Positions 1 through 7,590 are shown, numbered from the stretch's first letter. The stretch is DNA of 64,000 nt from Staphylococcus sp. MI 10-1553 (GCF_010365305.1 NZ_CP048279.1:1364001-1428000), one strand, 5' to 3'. The notes: generated from the sequence alone by a model not told the origin. Numbers and translations are program-made.

Positions 1-431
1 TAGCGAAAAATTATTCTAAAACATTGCTCATCGAAATAAAAAAACCAAAGCAATATCCAGGTATAGAGGAAGAGATTATTGCGACGATTAAGCAACATCA
101 CTTTCCATTTAACCGGATTATTTTACAATCATTCGATCAACAAAGTGTTCAAAAGCTTCACCAAATGGTCCCGTATATTCGATTAGGTGTGTTACTCAGT
201 TTACGACAATATCGTTTTAAACAACCGCCATTTGAGGAATTTGTGACGTATGCAGATTTTGCCAATCCAAACTATAAATTGATTAATAAAAAGTTTATGA
301 AGCGGGCGCATCAGCAAGGGTTAAAGGTGATGCCTTACACCGTGAATCGTGTGGAAGATGCGAAACGGCTCATTACATTGGGGGTAGACGGACTGATTTC
401 CGATGCCCCGAATAGATTATTTAAGTTATAA
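1..431 (+). CDS. Glycerophosphodiester phosphodiesterase, 3' part
   Basis: The reading frame is already open at the left edge, so the gene starts outside the window; only about the last 143 residues are visible. The fragment begins in the family's IEIKKP motif, where the Glu is a metal ligand of the GDPD TIM barrel. It ends with a VNRVEDAKRL..GVDGLISDAPNR segment typical of the last strand and helix of that fold. The family hydrolyses glycerophosphodiesters to glycerol 3-phosphate and an alcohol. I infer a cytoplasmic UgpQ-like enzyme. A signal peptide cannot be assessed because the N-terminus is missing. It converges on the next gene across a shared terminator hairpin. Confidence 0.85.
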   Translation, partial: AKNYSKTLLIEIKKPKQYPGIEEEIIATIKQHHFPFNRIILQSFDQQSVQKLHQMVPYIRLGVLLSLRQYRFKQPPFEEFVTYADFANPNYKLINKKFMKRAHQQGLKVMPYTVNRVEDAKRLITLGVDGLISDAPNRLFKL

Positions 432-474
432 TAAAACAAGGGCGACACATCGGATTAAAAGATGCGTTGCCCTT
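430..474 (-). terminator. Intrinsic terminator between convergent genes
   Basis: A hairpin with arms AAGGGC (438-443) and GCCCTT (469-474), extended inward by GAC/GT and CATC/GATG pairs. On the minus strand it is followed by GTTTTAT, so it probably ends the ornithine cyclodeaminase-family transcript. It may also act on the plus strand. Confidence 0.65.
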
Positions 475-480
475 GAATCA

Positions 481-1434
481 TTATTGTTGAATTAAGCGTT
501 CGTATGCACCCAATGCGACAGCAAGGTCAAAATAAGCTGCACCTACGCATTTGAAAACTGTAATACTCTCATCGTCTGTACGTTGGAGTTTGCCATTTAG
601 TGACAATGCTTTTAAATCACCATCAACATCTTCAAATTTAAAAATGCCTTTTTCATTGGCTTCAATGATTTCACCAGCTTCTTCTTTGACACCTTCAATA
701 TCATCAAAAAAGACTTTATCTGCTTTCGGTAAAATGCGATTGTCGATTTCTTTCATATCAGGTCTGTATGAACCGATACCATTAATATGTGTACCCGGTT
801 GAATCGTGTCCGCATCAAATACTGGTTCAGAAGATTGCGTTTGACAGTTGATAATATCAGCTTGTTCAACTAAAGATTTAACATCGTCCACTACTTCAAC
901 TTTGAGATTTGGAAACGCCTCGGTAATACGCGTTTTAAAATCTTCTGCTTTAGCTGTTGTACGGTTATATAGTACGACATGATCAATGTTACGTACTTCA
1001 ATATTAGCGAGGAGTTGTTCATACGCCATACCACCTGTACCAATCATACCTAAAGTAGTAGCGTTTTCACGGCTCAAATATTTGGTCGCAATCCCACTGA
1101 GCGCGCCTGTACGTAGACGAGTTAAATAACTCCCATCCAAACTTGCCACATGTTCGCCAGTTTCAAGGTCAGTCACAATAATGTTACCTTGTGTCGTTGG
1201 ACGGCCATTTTGTGGATTTTCTGGCGTAATCGAAGTGATTTTCACAATACCAAGTTGACGTCCTGTATGGACACAAGGCATGTAGAGCATCGATTTTGCA
1301 CCTTCACCCGTTGGAATCACTGTTCGTTGAGCGAGATTTATGCCATCCATATCTGTAAATAATTGTTCAATGTCATTAATCGCATTAGACATATGATACG
1401 TATTTTTCACTGTTGCTTCATTAAAAACTTTCAT
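481..1434 (-). CDS. Ornithine cyclodeaminase/mu-crystallin family protein
   Basis: A 317-residue protein that matches the ornithine cyclodeaminase/mu-crystallin family over its full length. The N-terminal part carries the conserved TRLRTGALSGIATKYLS segment. It is followed by a Rossmann dinucleotide-binding loop, GMIGTGGMA, near residues 128-136 and a GSYRPDMKEID stretch in the second half. Family members are NAD(P)-dependent enzymes acting on amino or imino acids: ornithine cyclodeaminase, alanine dehydrogenase, ketimine reductase and some siderophore-precursor enzymes. The substrate cannot be read from sequence. It stands alone here, not in a siderophore operon. An AAAGGAGG ribosome site lies 11 bases before the ATG. 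Confidence 0.8.
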   Translation of the reverse strand: MKVFNEATVKNTYHMSNAINDIEQLFTDMDGINLAQRTVIPTGEGAKSMLYMPCVHTGRQLGIVKITSITPENPQNGRPTTQGNIIVTDLETGEHVASLDGSYLTRLRTGALSGIATKYLSRENATTLGMIGTGGMAYEQLLANIEVRNIDHVVLYNRTTAKAEDFKTRITEAFPNLKVEVVDDVKSLVEQADIINCQTQSSEPVFDADTIQPGTHINGIGSYRPDMKEIDNRILPKADKVFFDDIEGVKEEAGEIIEANEKGIFKFEDVDGDLKALSLNGKLQRTDDESITVFKCVGAAYFDLAVALGAYERLIQQ

Positions 1435-1636
1435 CAGTCCTGCAAGCCTCCTTTATTAAGTTAATTATCAGTATAGAGGAAATAGAGCGTGATGTAAAAA
1501 GAGCACATTCTATATGGGGATTTAAATTTGTAGGTTAAGTCATGAGGTACTCGTATTAAAACTATATTTGAATCGAACATTGCGGTTTCATATTTATAAA
1601 TCGCACACGAAAACGAGAGTTAATGATGCTCATAGT

Positions 1637-1753
1637 TTATGGCGTTAAAAGGTGCAAGTGTAGTCCAAACCATGCAATGACATTAAACTTGCAAGAGTAG
1701 ATTTAAATGAGGTGCGAGAATATGGAAGAACAATGGTTAAAGTTAAGCTTACA
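1637..1753 (+). repeat. 117-bp direct repeat, copy 1
   Basis: Nearly the same sequence occurs at 5103-5218, with a handful of substitutions and one extra base here. The repeat contains a hairpin (TGCAAG...CTTGCA), an SD sequence GAGGTG and the first codons of a scaffold gene. In this copy those codons (ATG at 1722) run out of frame and stop after about 52 codons. They are fused to the interior of a minor head gene. Confidence 0.9.
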
Positions 1754-2944
1754 ATTGAGGGGATTGACTGGCGAGAAGCGAAAAAGATTGTGGATGCGTT
1801 CGATGTTGAAATGTTTCAAATGCAAGCAAAAGCCTATGTGGAGAATAAAGACTTTAGTGAAAAAGCGAATGAAGAGCTAAAGCGTTATAACACGACCATG
1901 TATGTGAATCGTGAGCAGTTGTTAAAGCATGAGCTCGGTTTGATTGTGACGAAAGCCTATGCGGAACAAGAGAAAGTGGTGAATCATCACTTACAAGATA
2001 GCGTGACACGTACACTGAAACATCAAGCAGGTATTTTAGGTGCGGATGTGCATGTGAAGCAGTCAGATGTTGAAGCGATTGTGTATTCTAACTTTGGCAA
2101 GCTGAATTGGTCTGAGCGACTTTGGAATAATCAAGATGAACTCAGAAAAGATGTTGAGCGGATGGCAAGCCATGTGATGTTACGTGGGCGTCATCCGTAT
2201 GAGTTTGTGCCGGAGATACGTAAGAAACAGAAGCAGACAGTCGCTAATACAAAAAGGCTATTGATTACCGAAGCTGCACGCGTCCAAACGGAAGCACAGA
2301 AAATGCACTATTTAGAAACGATGGGCGACGATGCGGAATATGAGTTTGTGGCGAAACGTGATGAAAAGACGTCTAAAATCTGTCGTCATTATGATAAAAA
2401 AGTTTTTAAAGTGAAAGACATGGTGCCTGGTGTCAATGCCCCGCCGATGCATCCCCATTGTCGAAGTACGACAGTGCCACATGTAGGGAACTGGCGTGAC
2501 AAGTTCTTCAAGGATAGACAAGGGAAGTACAGGGTTGAGTACAAAGAAGTTTTACAAAAATTAGCTAAAGAAGACATGACGGAAGCTCTTGAAAATGGTA
2601 AAATAAAAAAAGAATTAAACGTAGATAAACAGAACCGACACCAGTTAGGTCATCAATTGTATGAAGCATATAAGAAAAAGAATTTACAAAAAGGGCTTCC
2701 AATACCAAGCTTTACGATATTAGACAATGATGAACTCAATGCGTTAATAATTCAAAAAGCTGGTAAGGGTCGTTTAATCACTAGTGACACAGGTGAATGG
2801 AAGAACAAAGAAGTCATTGATTTTGGCAGGGTTATAGGAAAAGATTATATGGACGGTAGATTTATAGAAACAAGATTAGGGACTGTACACTATTCAAAAA
2901 CAGGCACCCATGTTATACCGAACGGAAAGGATGAGGCACAATGA
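1733..2944 (+). CDS. Phage minor head protein (SPP1 gp7 type), N-terminally truncated, with C-terminal toxin-like domain
   Basis: The middle of this protein is a phage minor head/head-morphogenesis domain. It contains an ITEAARVQTEAQ helix, a KRDEKTSKICRHYDKKVF segment and a PPMHPHCRSTTVP motif with Cys and His residues typical of SPP1 gp7/Mu F proteins. The last 115 residues or so form a separate domain starting at NRHQLGHQLYE and ending with TVHYSKTGTHVIPNG. This resembles the polymorphic toxin type 50 (Ntox50) family, which is known at the C-terminus of phage minor head proteins. The usual N-terminal 70-80 residues are missing: the frame is joined to a copied scaffold start region. ATG 1733 is 18 bases from the SD, and GTG 1712 lies inside it, so translation may be weak. 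It overlaps the next gene by ATGA. Confidence 0.75.
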   Translation: MVKVKLTIEGIDWREAKKIVDAFDVEMFQMQAKAYVENKDFSEKANEELKRYNTTMYVNREQLLKHELGLIVTKAYAEQEKVVNHHLQDSVTRTLKHQAGILGADVHVKQSDVEAIVYSNFGKLNWSERLWNNQDELRKDVERMASHVMLRGRHPYEFVPEIRKKQKQTVANTKRLLITEAARVQTEAQKMHYLETMGDDAEYEFVAKRDEKTSKICRHYDKKVFKVKDMVPGVNAPPMHPHCRSTTVPHVGNWRDKFFKDRQGKYRVEYKEVLQKLAKEDMTEALENGKIKKELNVDKQNRHQLGHQLYEAYKKKNLQKGLPIPSFTILDNDELNALIIQKAGKGRLITSDTGEWKNKEVIDFGRVIGKDYMDGRFIETRLGTVHYSKTGTHVIPNGKDEAQ

Positions 2945-3135
2945 AATTGTGGACATATGTAGGAGAAAATGCAATTGTAGAATTGATGAATGGTAAAAAA
3001 TTTGTGGGTAAAGTTACAAATTTTGAAGATGAAATAGCTAATAACAGTGGAGAGAATTCTATACACTTCGATGATGGTATAGGGTTATATGATTTCGATG
3101 AAAGTGAAATTAAATCAATTGAAATTTTAGAATAA
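2941..3135 (+). CDS. Small Lsm-like protein, possible immunity partner
   Basis: A 64-residue acidic protein whose start codon overlaps the stop of the minor head/toxin-like gene (ATGA), so the two are translationally coupled. The pattern VELMNGKKFVGKVTNFEDEI fits the Sm1 motif of Lsm/Sm-fold proteins. It is followed by a Gly-rich turn and a final beta-strand, SEIKSIEIL. Similar small Lsm-like proteins occur beside minor head genes in staphylococcal phages. Coupling to a toxin-like domain and the terminator directly after it make an antitoxin/immunity role possible, but that is inference. A head-assembly or RNA-binding role is the alternative. Confidence 0.65.
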   Translation: MKLWTYVGENAIVELMNGKKFVGKVTNFEDEIANNSGENSIHFDDGIGLYDFDESEIKSIEILE

Positions 3136-3179
3136 GCACCGGATGAAACAGTAAATCAATCATCCTGGTGCTCTTTTTA
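3135..3179 (+). terminator. Intrinsic terminator abutting the intron
   Basis: AGCACC pairs with GGTGCT and, inside it, GGAT pairs with ATCC, followed by TCTTTTTA. The group II intron starts at the very next base. Intrinsic terminators are the known homing sites of class C introns. Confidence 0.85.
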
Positions 3180-5047
3180 GTGCGCTCGGCATGGGTAACA
3201 CCTTGACGGTGAAAGTCCGTTACAGGCTTGGTAGTAGGAACTGTTAGCGAAAGACAAGGGTGTCCATTGTGAAGTGGAATCTGAAGGAAGTCGGACGCAA
3301 ACACTCGCACTGACGAACAGAAACATCATACTAAGGCTATGTGGAATGGATGAATCTGCTAAACAAGATGAAGTCCTATACTACCCGAGTTCTATATAGT
3401 AAATGATGCGGTGACATGAGTGGAAAGGGGTTACACCTTACCCGGGGAGGTCTCATCAGCGGTATTTCTACCGTAGTAACAACGAATGATGAGAAGTCAG
3501 CAGAAGTCATAGTAGGGAAAATGTACCGAAGGACTGAACAATATTCAATACAAAGTAAAGATTGGAGGTTATAGATTTACGACGTACAGAATACGGTCTT
3601 AACCGGCAACTTATGGAAGGATAAGTAGTGGAACGAAAAAGAATACATAAGTGTGTACAGTAAATCTTAGGTGAAATGAAAGAAATGTATCGTAAGTCTT
3701 CATCTCTGATGGAGCTTGTTGTAAGACCTGACAACATAGAAAAAGCTATCAAGAAGGTAAAGAAAAACAAAGGTGCTCCTGGAATTGACGGCATGAAAGT
3801 CAGTGAACTCCATGCCCACTTTGCGCAATACTTTTCGCAGATAAAAAAGAAACTGCTTGATGGTACTTATCAACCTCAAGCAGTTCGAAAAGTTCAAATT
3901 CCCAAACCAAACGGGAAAATGCGTGTGCTTGGTATTCCTGTCGCTAGAGACAGAGTGATACAACAAGCGATTAGACAAGTGATTGAACCCGGCATCGACC
4001 GAACATTTTCAAATCATAGCCATGGTTTCAGACCTCATCGTAGCACAGGAACAGCACTTAAGCAATGTGCTGCCTATTACGAAGAAGGCTATAAAATAGC
4101 TGTGGATTGTGATTTGAAACAGTGCTTTGACATGTTGAATCATGATAAGCTCATGTATTTGTTCGAACGCCACGTTCAAGATAAGTCAATTTCTAAATTT
4201 ATCCGTAGAAGTTTACAAGTGGGTGCTATTGACCTATCTGGCGAAGTCGCAGAAAGAAAGATAGGTGCGCCACAAGGGGGCGTTATCTCTCCCTTACTAT
4301 GTAATATCTATCTACATGAACTGGATAAAGAACTCGAAAAGCGTGGACACCGTTTTGTACGATATGCCGATGATTTTGTTATCTTTGTACGCACAAAACG
4401 TGCAGGTGAACGCGTAATGACGAGTGTAACGAAATTTATTGAAAAGCAACTGAAGTTGGTTGTCAATGAAGAGAAAAGTAGAGTCGGAGCAGTTACACGT
4501 TTAAAGTTTTTGAGTTGTCTAATAACCAAGGTCAATGGGGTTTATTGTTTCAGACCGACTACGGAAGCAAAAAGAAATTTAATACGCGCCTTAAGGAAAA
4601 TAACGAAACGAAATAGACCTGGTACCTTTAAAGAGATTATCACTGAAATCAACCAAGTAACACGAGGTTGGATAAATTACTTTGGCAGAGGTTTTATCAA
4701 AGGATTTATTGAAACTACGCAATCTTGGCTAAACCGCCGACTTAGACAACTCATTCTTAAACGGTGGAAAAGAGTAAGAACTCAATATAAGATGTTACGC
4801 CAATATGGTCTTGACCATAGAAGTGCAATGAAAATCGCACAGTCTCGCAAAAAGTACTGGCGATTATCGAATACGCATGAGGTTCATCGTGCACTTACAA
4901 CAAAACAACTCTACAAGTGGGGACTGATACCATTAGCCCAGCTTGCAGAGTTGGCTTACGCAAGGTATTGAACCGCCGAGTACGGAACCGTATGCTCGGT
5001 GGTGTGAGAGGACGAATAGTTAGTTAATGGCTATTCTCCTACTCGAT
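3180..5047 (+). mobile_element. Group IIC intron with internal reverse transcriptase gene
   Basis: The 5' end reads GTGCG, the group II intron 5' consensus. The 3' part has a domain V hairpin at about 4973-5005: CCGCCGAG/CTCGGTGG with an inner TACGG/CCGTA, a 2-base TG bulge and a CGC triad as in class C. A domain VI hairpin follows (GAATAG/CTATTC at 5013-5035), then a CTACTCGAT end typical of class C. About 500 bases of structured RNA precede the reverse transcriptase. Length is about 1.87 kb. Insertion directly behind a terminator, and the lack of an endonuclease domain in the protein, both agree with class C. Both ends and the coding frame look intact, so it may still be active. Boundaries are placed by motif and could be off by a base or two. 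Confidence 0.85.
3676..4971 (+). CDS. ltrA: Group II intron reverse transcriptase/maturase
   Basis: A 431-residue intron-encoded protein that copies the spliced intron into new sites and helps it fold. Reverse transcriptase blocks are visible in order: KGAPGIDGM near 32-40, PKPNGKMRVLGIP at 77-88, HGFRPHRST at 116-124, the AVDCDLKQCFD block near 142-152, GAPQGGVISPLL at 198-208, and the catalytic YADD at 230-233. A maturase (X) domain follows, with GRGFIKGF and WLNRRLRQ motifs. No HNH endonuclease domain is present, as expected for class C. An AGGTGA lies just before the first ATG; a second ATG three codons on (3685) has more usual spacing and could be the start. Confidence 0.95.
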   Translation: MKEMYRKSSSLMELVVRPDNIEKAIKKVKKNKGAPGIDGMKVSELHAHFAQYFSQIKKKLLDGTYQPQAVRKVQIPKPNGKMRVLGIPVARDRVIQQAIRQVIEPGIDRTFSNHSHGFRPHRSTGTALKQCAAYYEEGYKIAVDCDLKQCFDMLNHDKLMYLFERHVQDKSISKFIRRSLQVGAIDLSGEVAERKIGAPQGGVISPLLCNIYLHELDKELEKRGHRFVRYADDFVIFVRTKRAGERVMTSVTKFIEKQLKLVVNEEKSRVGAVTRLKFLSCLITKVNGVYCFRPTTEAKRNLIRALRKITKRNRPGTFKEIITEINQVTRGWINYFGRGFIKGFIETTQSWLNRRLRQLILKRWKRVRTQYKMLRQYGLDHRSAMKIAQSRKKYWRLSNTHEVHRALTTKQLYKWGLIPLAQLAELAYARY

Positions 5048-5056
5048 TACTCAATT

Positions 5057-5090
5057 TTAAGCGACTGTGCTGCAGTGGCTATTTTTTATG
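5057..5090 (+). terminator. Second terminator-like hairpin in the 3' exon
   Basis: AGCGACTG pairs with CAGTGGCT with one mismatch around a TGCTG loop, followed by ATTTTTTA. It lies a few bases after the intron 3' end, so the intron sits between two terminator-like hairpins. Confidence 0.55.
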
Positions 5091-5102
5091 CCCAAACCAT
5101 GC

Positions 5103-5218
5103 TTATGGCGTTAAAAGATGCAAGTGTAGTCCAAACCATGCAATGACATAAAACTTGCAAGAGTAGATTTAAATGAGGTGCGAAATATGAAAGAACAATG
5201 GTTAAAGTTAAGCTTACA
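5103..5218 (+). repeat. 117-bp direct repeat, copy 2 (in place before the scaffold gene)
   Basis: This is the copy in its natural setting: hairpin TGCAAG...CTTGCA, SD GAGGTG and the first eleven or so codons of the scaffold gene. It matches 1637-1753 closely. Confidence 0.9.
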
Positions 5219-5627
5219 GTTTTTTAGTGATGCAGGTACAGAAGGCGAAGCAGTGGCAGAACAAGCTAATGTGAGTGACGCTCCGGCTGAAGATGTCGAA
5301 GATACCGAACAACTGACTGAAGTGCAATTGAAGTTAGTGAATGACCGTGTGAATGAAGAAATGGCACGTCGTACGAAAGAGATGCGTCAAGAAGCGATGG
5401 CGATGTTTAGTGAGGCAGGCATGCAAGCCCCTGAATCTTTATTGAATATGGTCGTTCAAGATACAGCTGAAGCAACAAAAGAAGCTGTAGATAGCTTTGT
5501 TTCGATGGTGAATCAAGAAGTACAGCGTCAGTTAGAAAGTAAAGCGACACAAAGCCATGTTGTTGGGAATCATGTGACGACACCGAAGCTTGAAACTGAT
5601 GAAGCGTGGAAAACATTTTTAAATTAA
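5187..5627 (+). CDS. Phage head scaffold-like protein
   Basis: A 146-residue acidic, helix-rich protein with an N-terminal LKLSLQFFS motif, a signature seen at the start of many Firmicutes phage scaffold and capsid proteins. The rest is mostly predicted coiled helix rich in Glu, Ala and Gln, as expected for a scaffold that is lost from mature heads. It lies between the minor head and capsid genes, the normal position for scaffold. Scaffolds of such phages are often nearer 200 residues, so some internal loss is possible. The start at ATG 5187 is set by GAGGTG 8 bases upstream. It lacks most of its phage partners here, so a present function is doubtful. Confidence 0.65.
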   Translation: MKEQWLKLSLQFFSDAGTEGEAVAEQANVSDAPAEDVEDTEQLTEVQLKLVNDRVNEEMARRTKEMRQEAMAMFSEAGMQAPESLLNMVVQDTAEATKEAVDSFVSMVNQEVQRQLESKATQSHVVGNHVTTPKLETDEAWKTFLN

Positions 5628-5641
5628 GAAAGGTTGATTTG

Positions 5642-5935
5642 ATGATGAAATTCAATTTACAATTTTTTGCTGATACGGGTACGGGCGGGACTGCAACACC
5701 TGCAGCAGCACAAACGAAAGTGGCACTGGGTGAAACGAAATTAAAGGACAAACACACTGGCATTGTAAAAATTGTGACAGATGCGAAGTCGTATGCGACA
5801 CCTGCATTGATTACGGATGATGCGATTTATATGGAGGGGCGTTCAATGTCATATGAAGAAGATGACTTCAAGCAATATGACAGTTTCATTAATAAGTTTT
5901 TTGATGATGGTTGTGGTGAGGTGTTGTTCTTTTGA
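5642..5935 (+). pseudogene. Truncated phage major capsid gene
   Basis: Only 97 residues remain of what should be a capsid protein of roughly 300. It begins MMKFNLQFFAD, the LQFF leader shared with the scaffold gene 14 bases upstream. The middle contains an ITDDAIYMEGRSMSYEEDDF segment resembling the N-terminal arm region of HK97-fold capsids. The last eight residues or so (GCGEVLFF) look like foreign sequence read through a deletion joint. The following DNA to 6073 carries no further gene. A functional capsid cannot be made from this. Confidence 0.65.
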
Positions 5936-6044
5936 GGTTTTCAAATCGTGTCATGTTGGTGACAAAAAGACGTAAGCAACCCTGACACTAACCAATTTAA
6001 ACGTGAAACTGAGACGCATGAGCGACTTGTTTGTAATGTCAATC

Positions 6045-6074
6045 CATTGTCCCCATCAGAGAGGGGTCTTTTTG
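6045..6074 (+). terminator. Intrinsic terminator at the phage remnant edge
   Basis: CCCC (6051-6054) pairs with GGGG (6063-6066) around ATCAGAGA and is followed by TCTTTTT. It is likely the last piece of phage sequence. Confidence 0.55.
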
Positions 6075-6103
6075 CTAGACGTCTTTCTATACATTTTCAG
6101 ACG

Positions 6104-6138
6104 CAAAAAAACACCAAGCATAAATATATACTTGGTGT
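6104..6138 (-). terminator. rpsD terminator
   Basis: Read on the minus strand, ACACCAAG and CTTGGTGT form a perfect 8-bp stem followed by a run of Ts, 15 bases after the rpsD stop. Confidence 0.9.
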
Positions 6139-6153
6139 CCGAAAAATGACAGA

Positions 6154-6756
6154 TTAACGTGAGTAGTACTCAACGATTAATTGTTCATTGATTTCAGCTG
6201 GTAACTCGCTACGTTCTGGAAGGCGAACGAAAGTACCTGTTAAGTTATCAGCATCGAAGTCTAAGTAGTCAGGAACGAAATTGTTGATTTCAACTGATTC
6301 TTCGATGATTGCTAATTTACGTGATTTTTCACGAACAGTAACAACTTGACCTGGTTTTAATGTGTATGATGGAATGTCAACACGTTTACCGTCAACTTCT
6401 ACGTGACCGTGACCAACTAATTGACGTGCTTGACGACGTGTACGCGCTAAACCTAAAGCATAAACAACTGCGTCTAAACGGCTAGCAAGTAAGATCATAA
6501 AGTTTTCACCATGAATACCGCCTTGTTTTCCAGCAGTTTGGAAAGTGTTACGGAATTGACGTTCAGTCATACCATATAAGTAACGTAATTTTTGTTTTTC
6601 ACGTAATTGTAATCCATACTCAGATAATTTTTTACGTTGAGTTGGACCGTGTTGTCCTGGTGCGTAAGGACGTTTGTCTAATTCTTTACCAGTACCTGAT
6701 AATGAGATACCTAAACGACGAGATTTTTTCCAGCTTGAACCTCTGAATCGAGCCAT
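6154..6756 (-). CDS. rpsD: 30S ribosomal protein S4
   Basis: A 200-residue S4, the usual length in staphylococci. S4 binds the 5' domain of 16S rRNA early in 30S assembly and, in Firmicutes, represses its own mRNA. The N-terminal part has the [14 protein letters not shown] segment, and the S4 RNA-binding domain begins near residue 92 ([25 protein letters not shown]). It is a single-gene unit, as in Bacillus, where rpsD lies away from the main ribosomal clusters. AAAGGAGGAG precedes the ATG. The long structured leader upstream fits autoregulation. Confidence 0.98.
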   Translation of the reverse strand: MARFRGSSWKKSRRLGISLSGTGKELDKRPYAPGQHGPTQRKKLSEYGLQLREKQKLRYLYGMTERQFRNTFQTAGKQGGIHGENFMILLASRLDAVVYALGLARTRRQARQLVGHGHVEVDGKRVDIPSYTLKPGQVVTVREKSRKLAIIEESVEINNFVPDYLDFDADNLTGTFVRLPERSELPAEINEQLIVEYYSR

Positions 6757-6764
6757 AATGTGAC

Positions 6765-6935
6765 TCCTCCTTTTTCTTTTTTGTTGTTATGAAAAAACAA
6801 AAAAGAGTGTTGAATGCCCAATAGGATATAATGTTTTATGTGTCTTCACCTCATAGCTCCGGTTACACGACACGTCCGCTTTGGGAACATCATAGCGCCT
6901 ATCAATATTCAACTGCTATTTTCGTTTATTCACAC
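6765..6935 (-). ncRNA. rpsD leader, probable S4 autoregulatory RNA
   Basis: Between the rpsD promoter and start codon lie about 180 bases of leader. A long-range helix pairs AGTTGAAT near the 5' end with ATTCAACACT near the 3' end and closes a compact GC-richer region. This is followed by an AT-rich stretch and the SD. S4 leaders are established in Firmicutes; the assignment here rests on position and the closing helix, not on a covariance search. Confidence 0.55.
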
Positions 6936-6943
6936 AAAGGATA

Positions 6944-6970
6944 TTGTATCATTTTATACGCAAAAGTCAA
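6944..6970 (-). promoter_or_regulatory. rpsD promoter
   Basis: On the minus strand TTGACT is followed after 16 bases by TACAAT, a good sigma-A match, and transcription would start just upstream of the structured leader. Confidence 0.8.
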
Positions 6971-6990
6971 ACATATTTTGAATTAATGGC

Positions 6991-7446
6991 TTAAAGATGT
7001 GTTTCCAGCACTTTTACGACGTCTTCTAAACCTGCTTCGTCTGTTTCAGAAAAACGTGCAGTGATAGGGGCGTCGATATCTAATACACCTATTACTTCAC
7101 CGTCTTTATGAATTGGAATAACGATTTCAGATTGACTGTTCGCATCACATGCAATATGTCCGGGGAAAGCATGCACATCAGCGACACGTTGGGTTTGATT
7201 TTCTGCAACAGCTGTACCGCATACGCCTTTTCCGACTTCGATATGAACACATGCCGGTTTACCTTGAAAAGGCCCTAAAATTAAAGCGCCGTTTTTTATT
7301 AAGTAAAAACCCACCCAGTTAATTTGGGCTAAATTTTCATTTAATAGCGCAGAAGCATTACTTAAATTTGCGATTAAATCTGTTTCTCCATCTAACATCG
7401 CATCAAGTTGACGAGATAAGAGATGATAGTCTGTTGTTTCTGTCAT
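6991..7446 (-). CDS. msrC: Free methionine-R-sulfoxide reductase (GAF domain)
   Basis: A 151-residue single GAF-domain protein that reduces free methionine-R-sulfoxide. Three cysteines at 66, 76 and 100 have the same spacing (10 and 24) as the catalytic cysteines of E. coli fRMsr. They sit in the conserved settings GKPAC, GKGVC and HIAC. NWVGFYL and SEIVIPI motifs are also typical. It lies beside rpsD in other staphylococci. TATAAT (minus strand, 7481-7486) with TTGCGT 18 bases upstream is a plausible own promoter. The role is cytoplasmic repair of oxidised methionine. Confidence 0.9.
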   Translation of the reverse strand: MTETTDYHLLSRQLDAMLDGETDLIANLSNASALLNENLAQINWVGFYLIKNGALILGPFQGKPACVHIEVGKGVCGTAVAENQTQRVADVHAFPGHIACDANSQSEIVIPIHKDGEVIGVLDIDAPITARFSETDEAGLEDVVKVLETHL

Positions 7447-7590
7447 TCAATTCACTCACTTTCTTATCAATTTACCCCATATTATAAGCTATCTCTTGAA
7501 TACGACGCAATTTTCTGAGATATTTTGATAGAACTGCAAAAAACTGCAATTAATTTTAAGATTTTATTTTAATGCATCCTTAAATTACGT

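Larger units (their letters stand above)
1637..6073 (+). mobile_element. Decayed phage head-gene remnant carrying a group IIC intron
   Basis: This block holds only a head-assembly segment of a siphophage-like genome: truncated minor head protein, small Lsm-like gene, scaffold, and the start of the capsid gene. There is no integrase, terminase, portal, tail or lysis gene. It interrupts the chromosomal order between the cyclodeaminase-family gene and rpsD. Its right edge is a compact hairpin (CCCC/GGGG at 6051-6066) followed by TCTTTTT, which is probably the old phage terminator. No clear att duplication was found. It is therefore a fossil of a prophage, later invaded by the intron. Confidence 0.75.

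Noticed and set aside
1722..1880. Short frame starting MEEQWLKLSLQ
   Set aside because: It is only the copied start of the scaffold gene and stops after about 52 codons with no further similarity.
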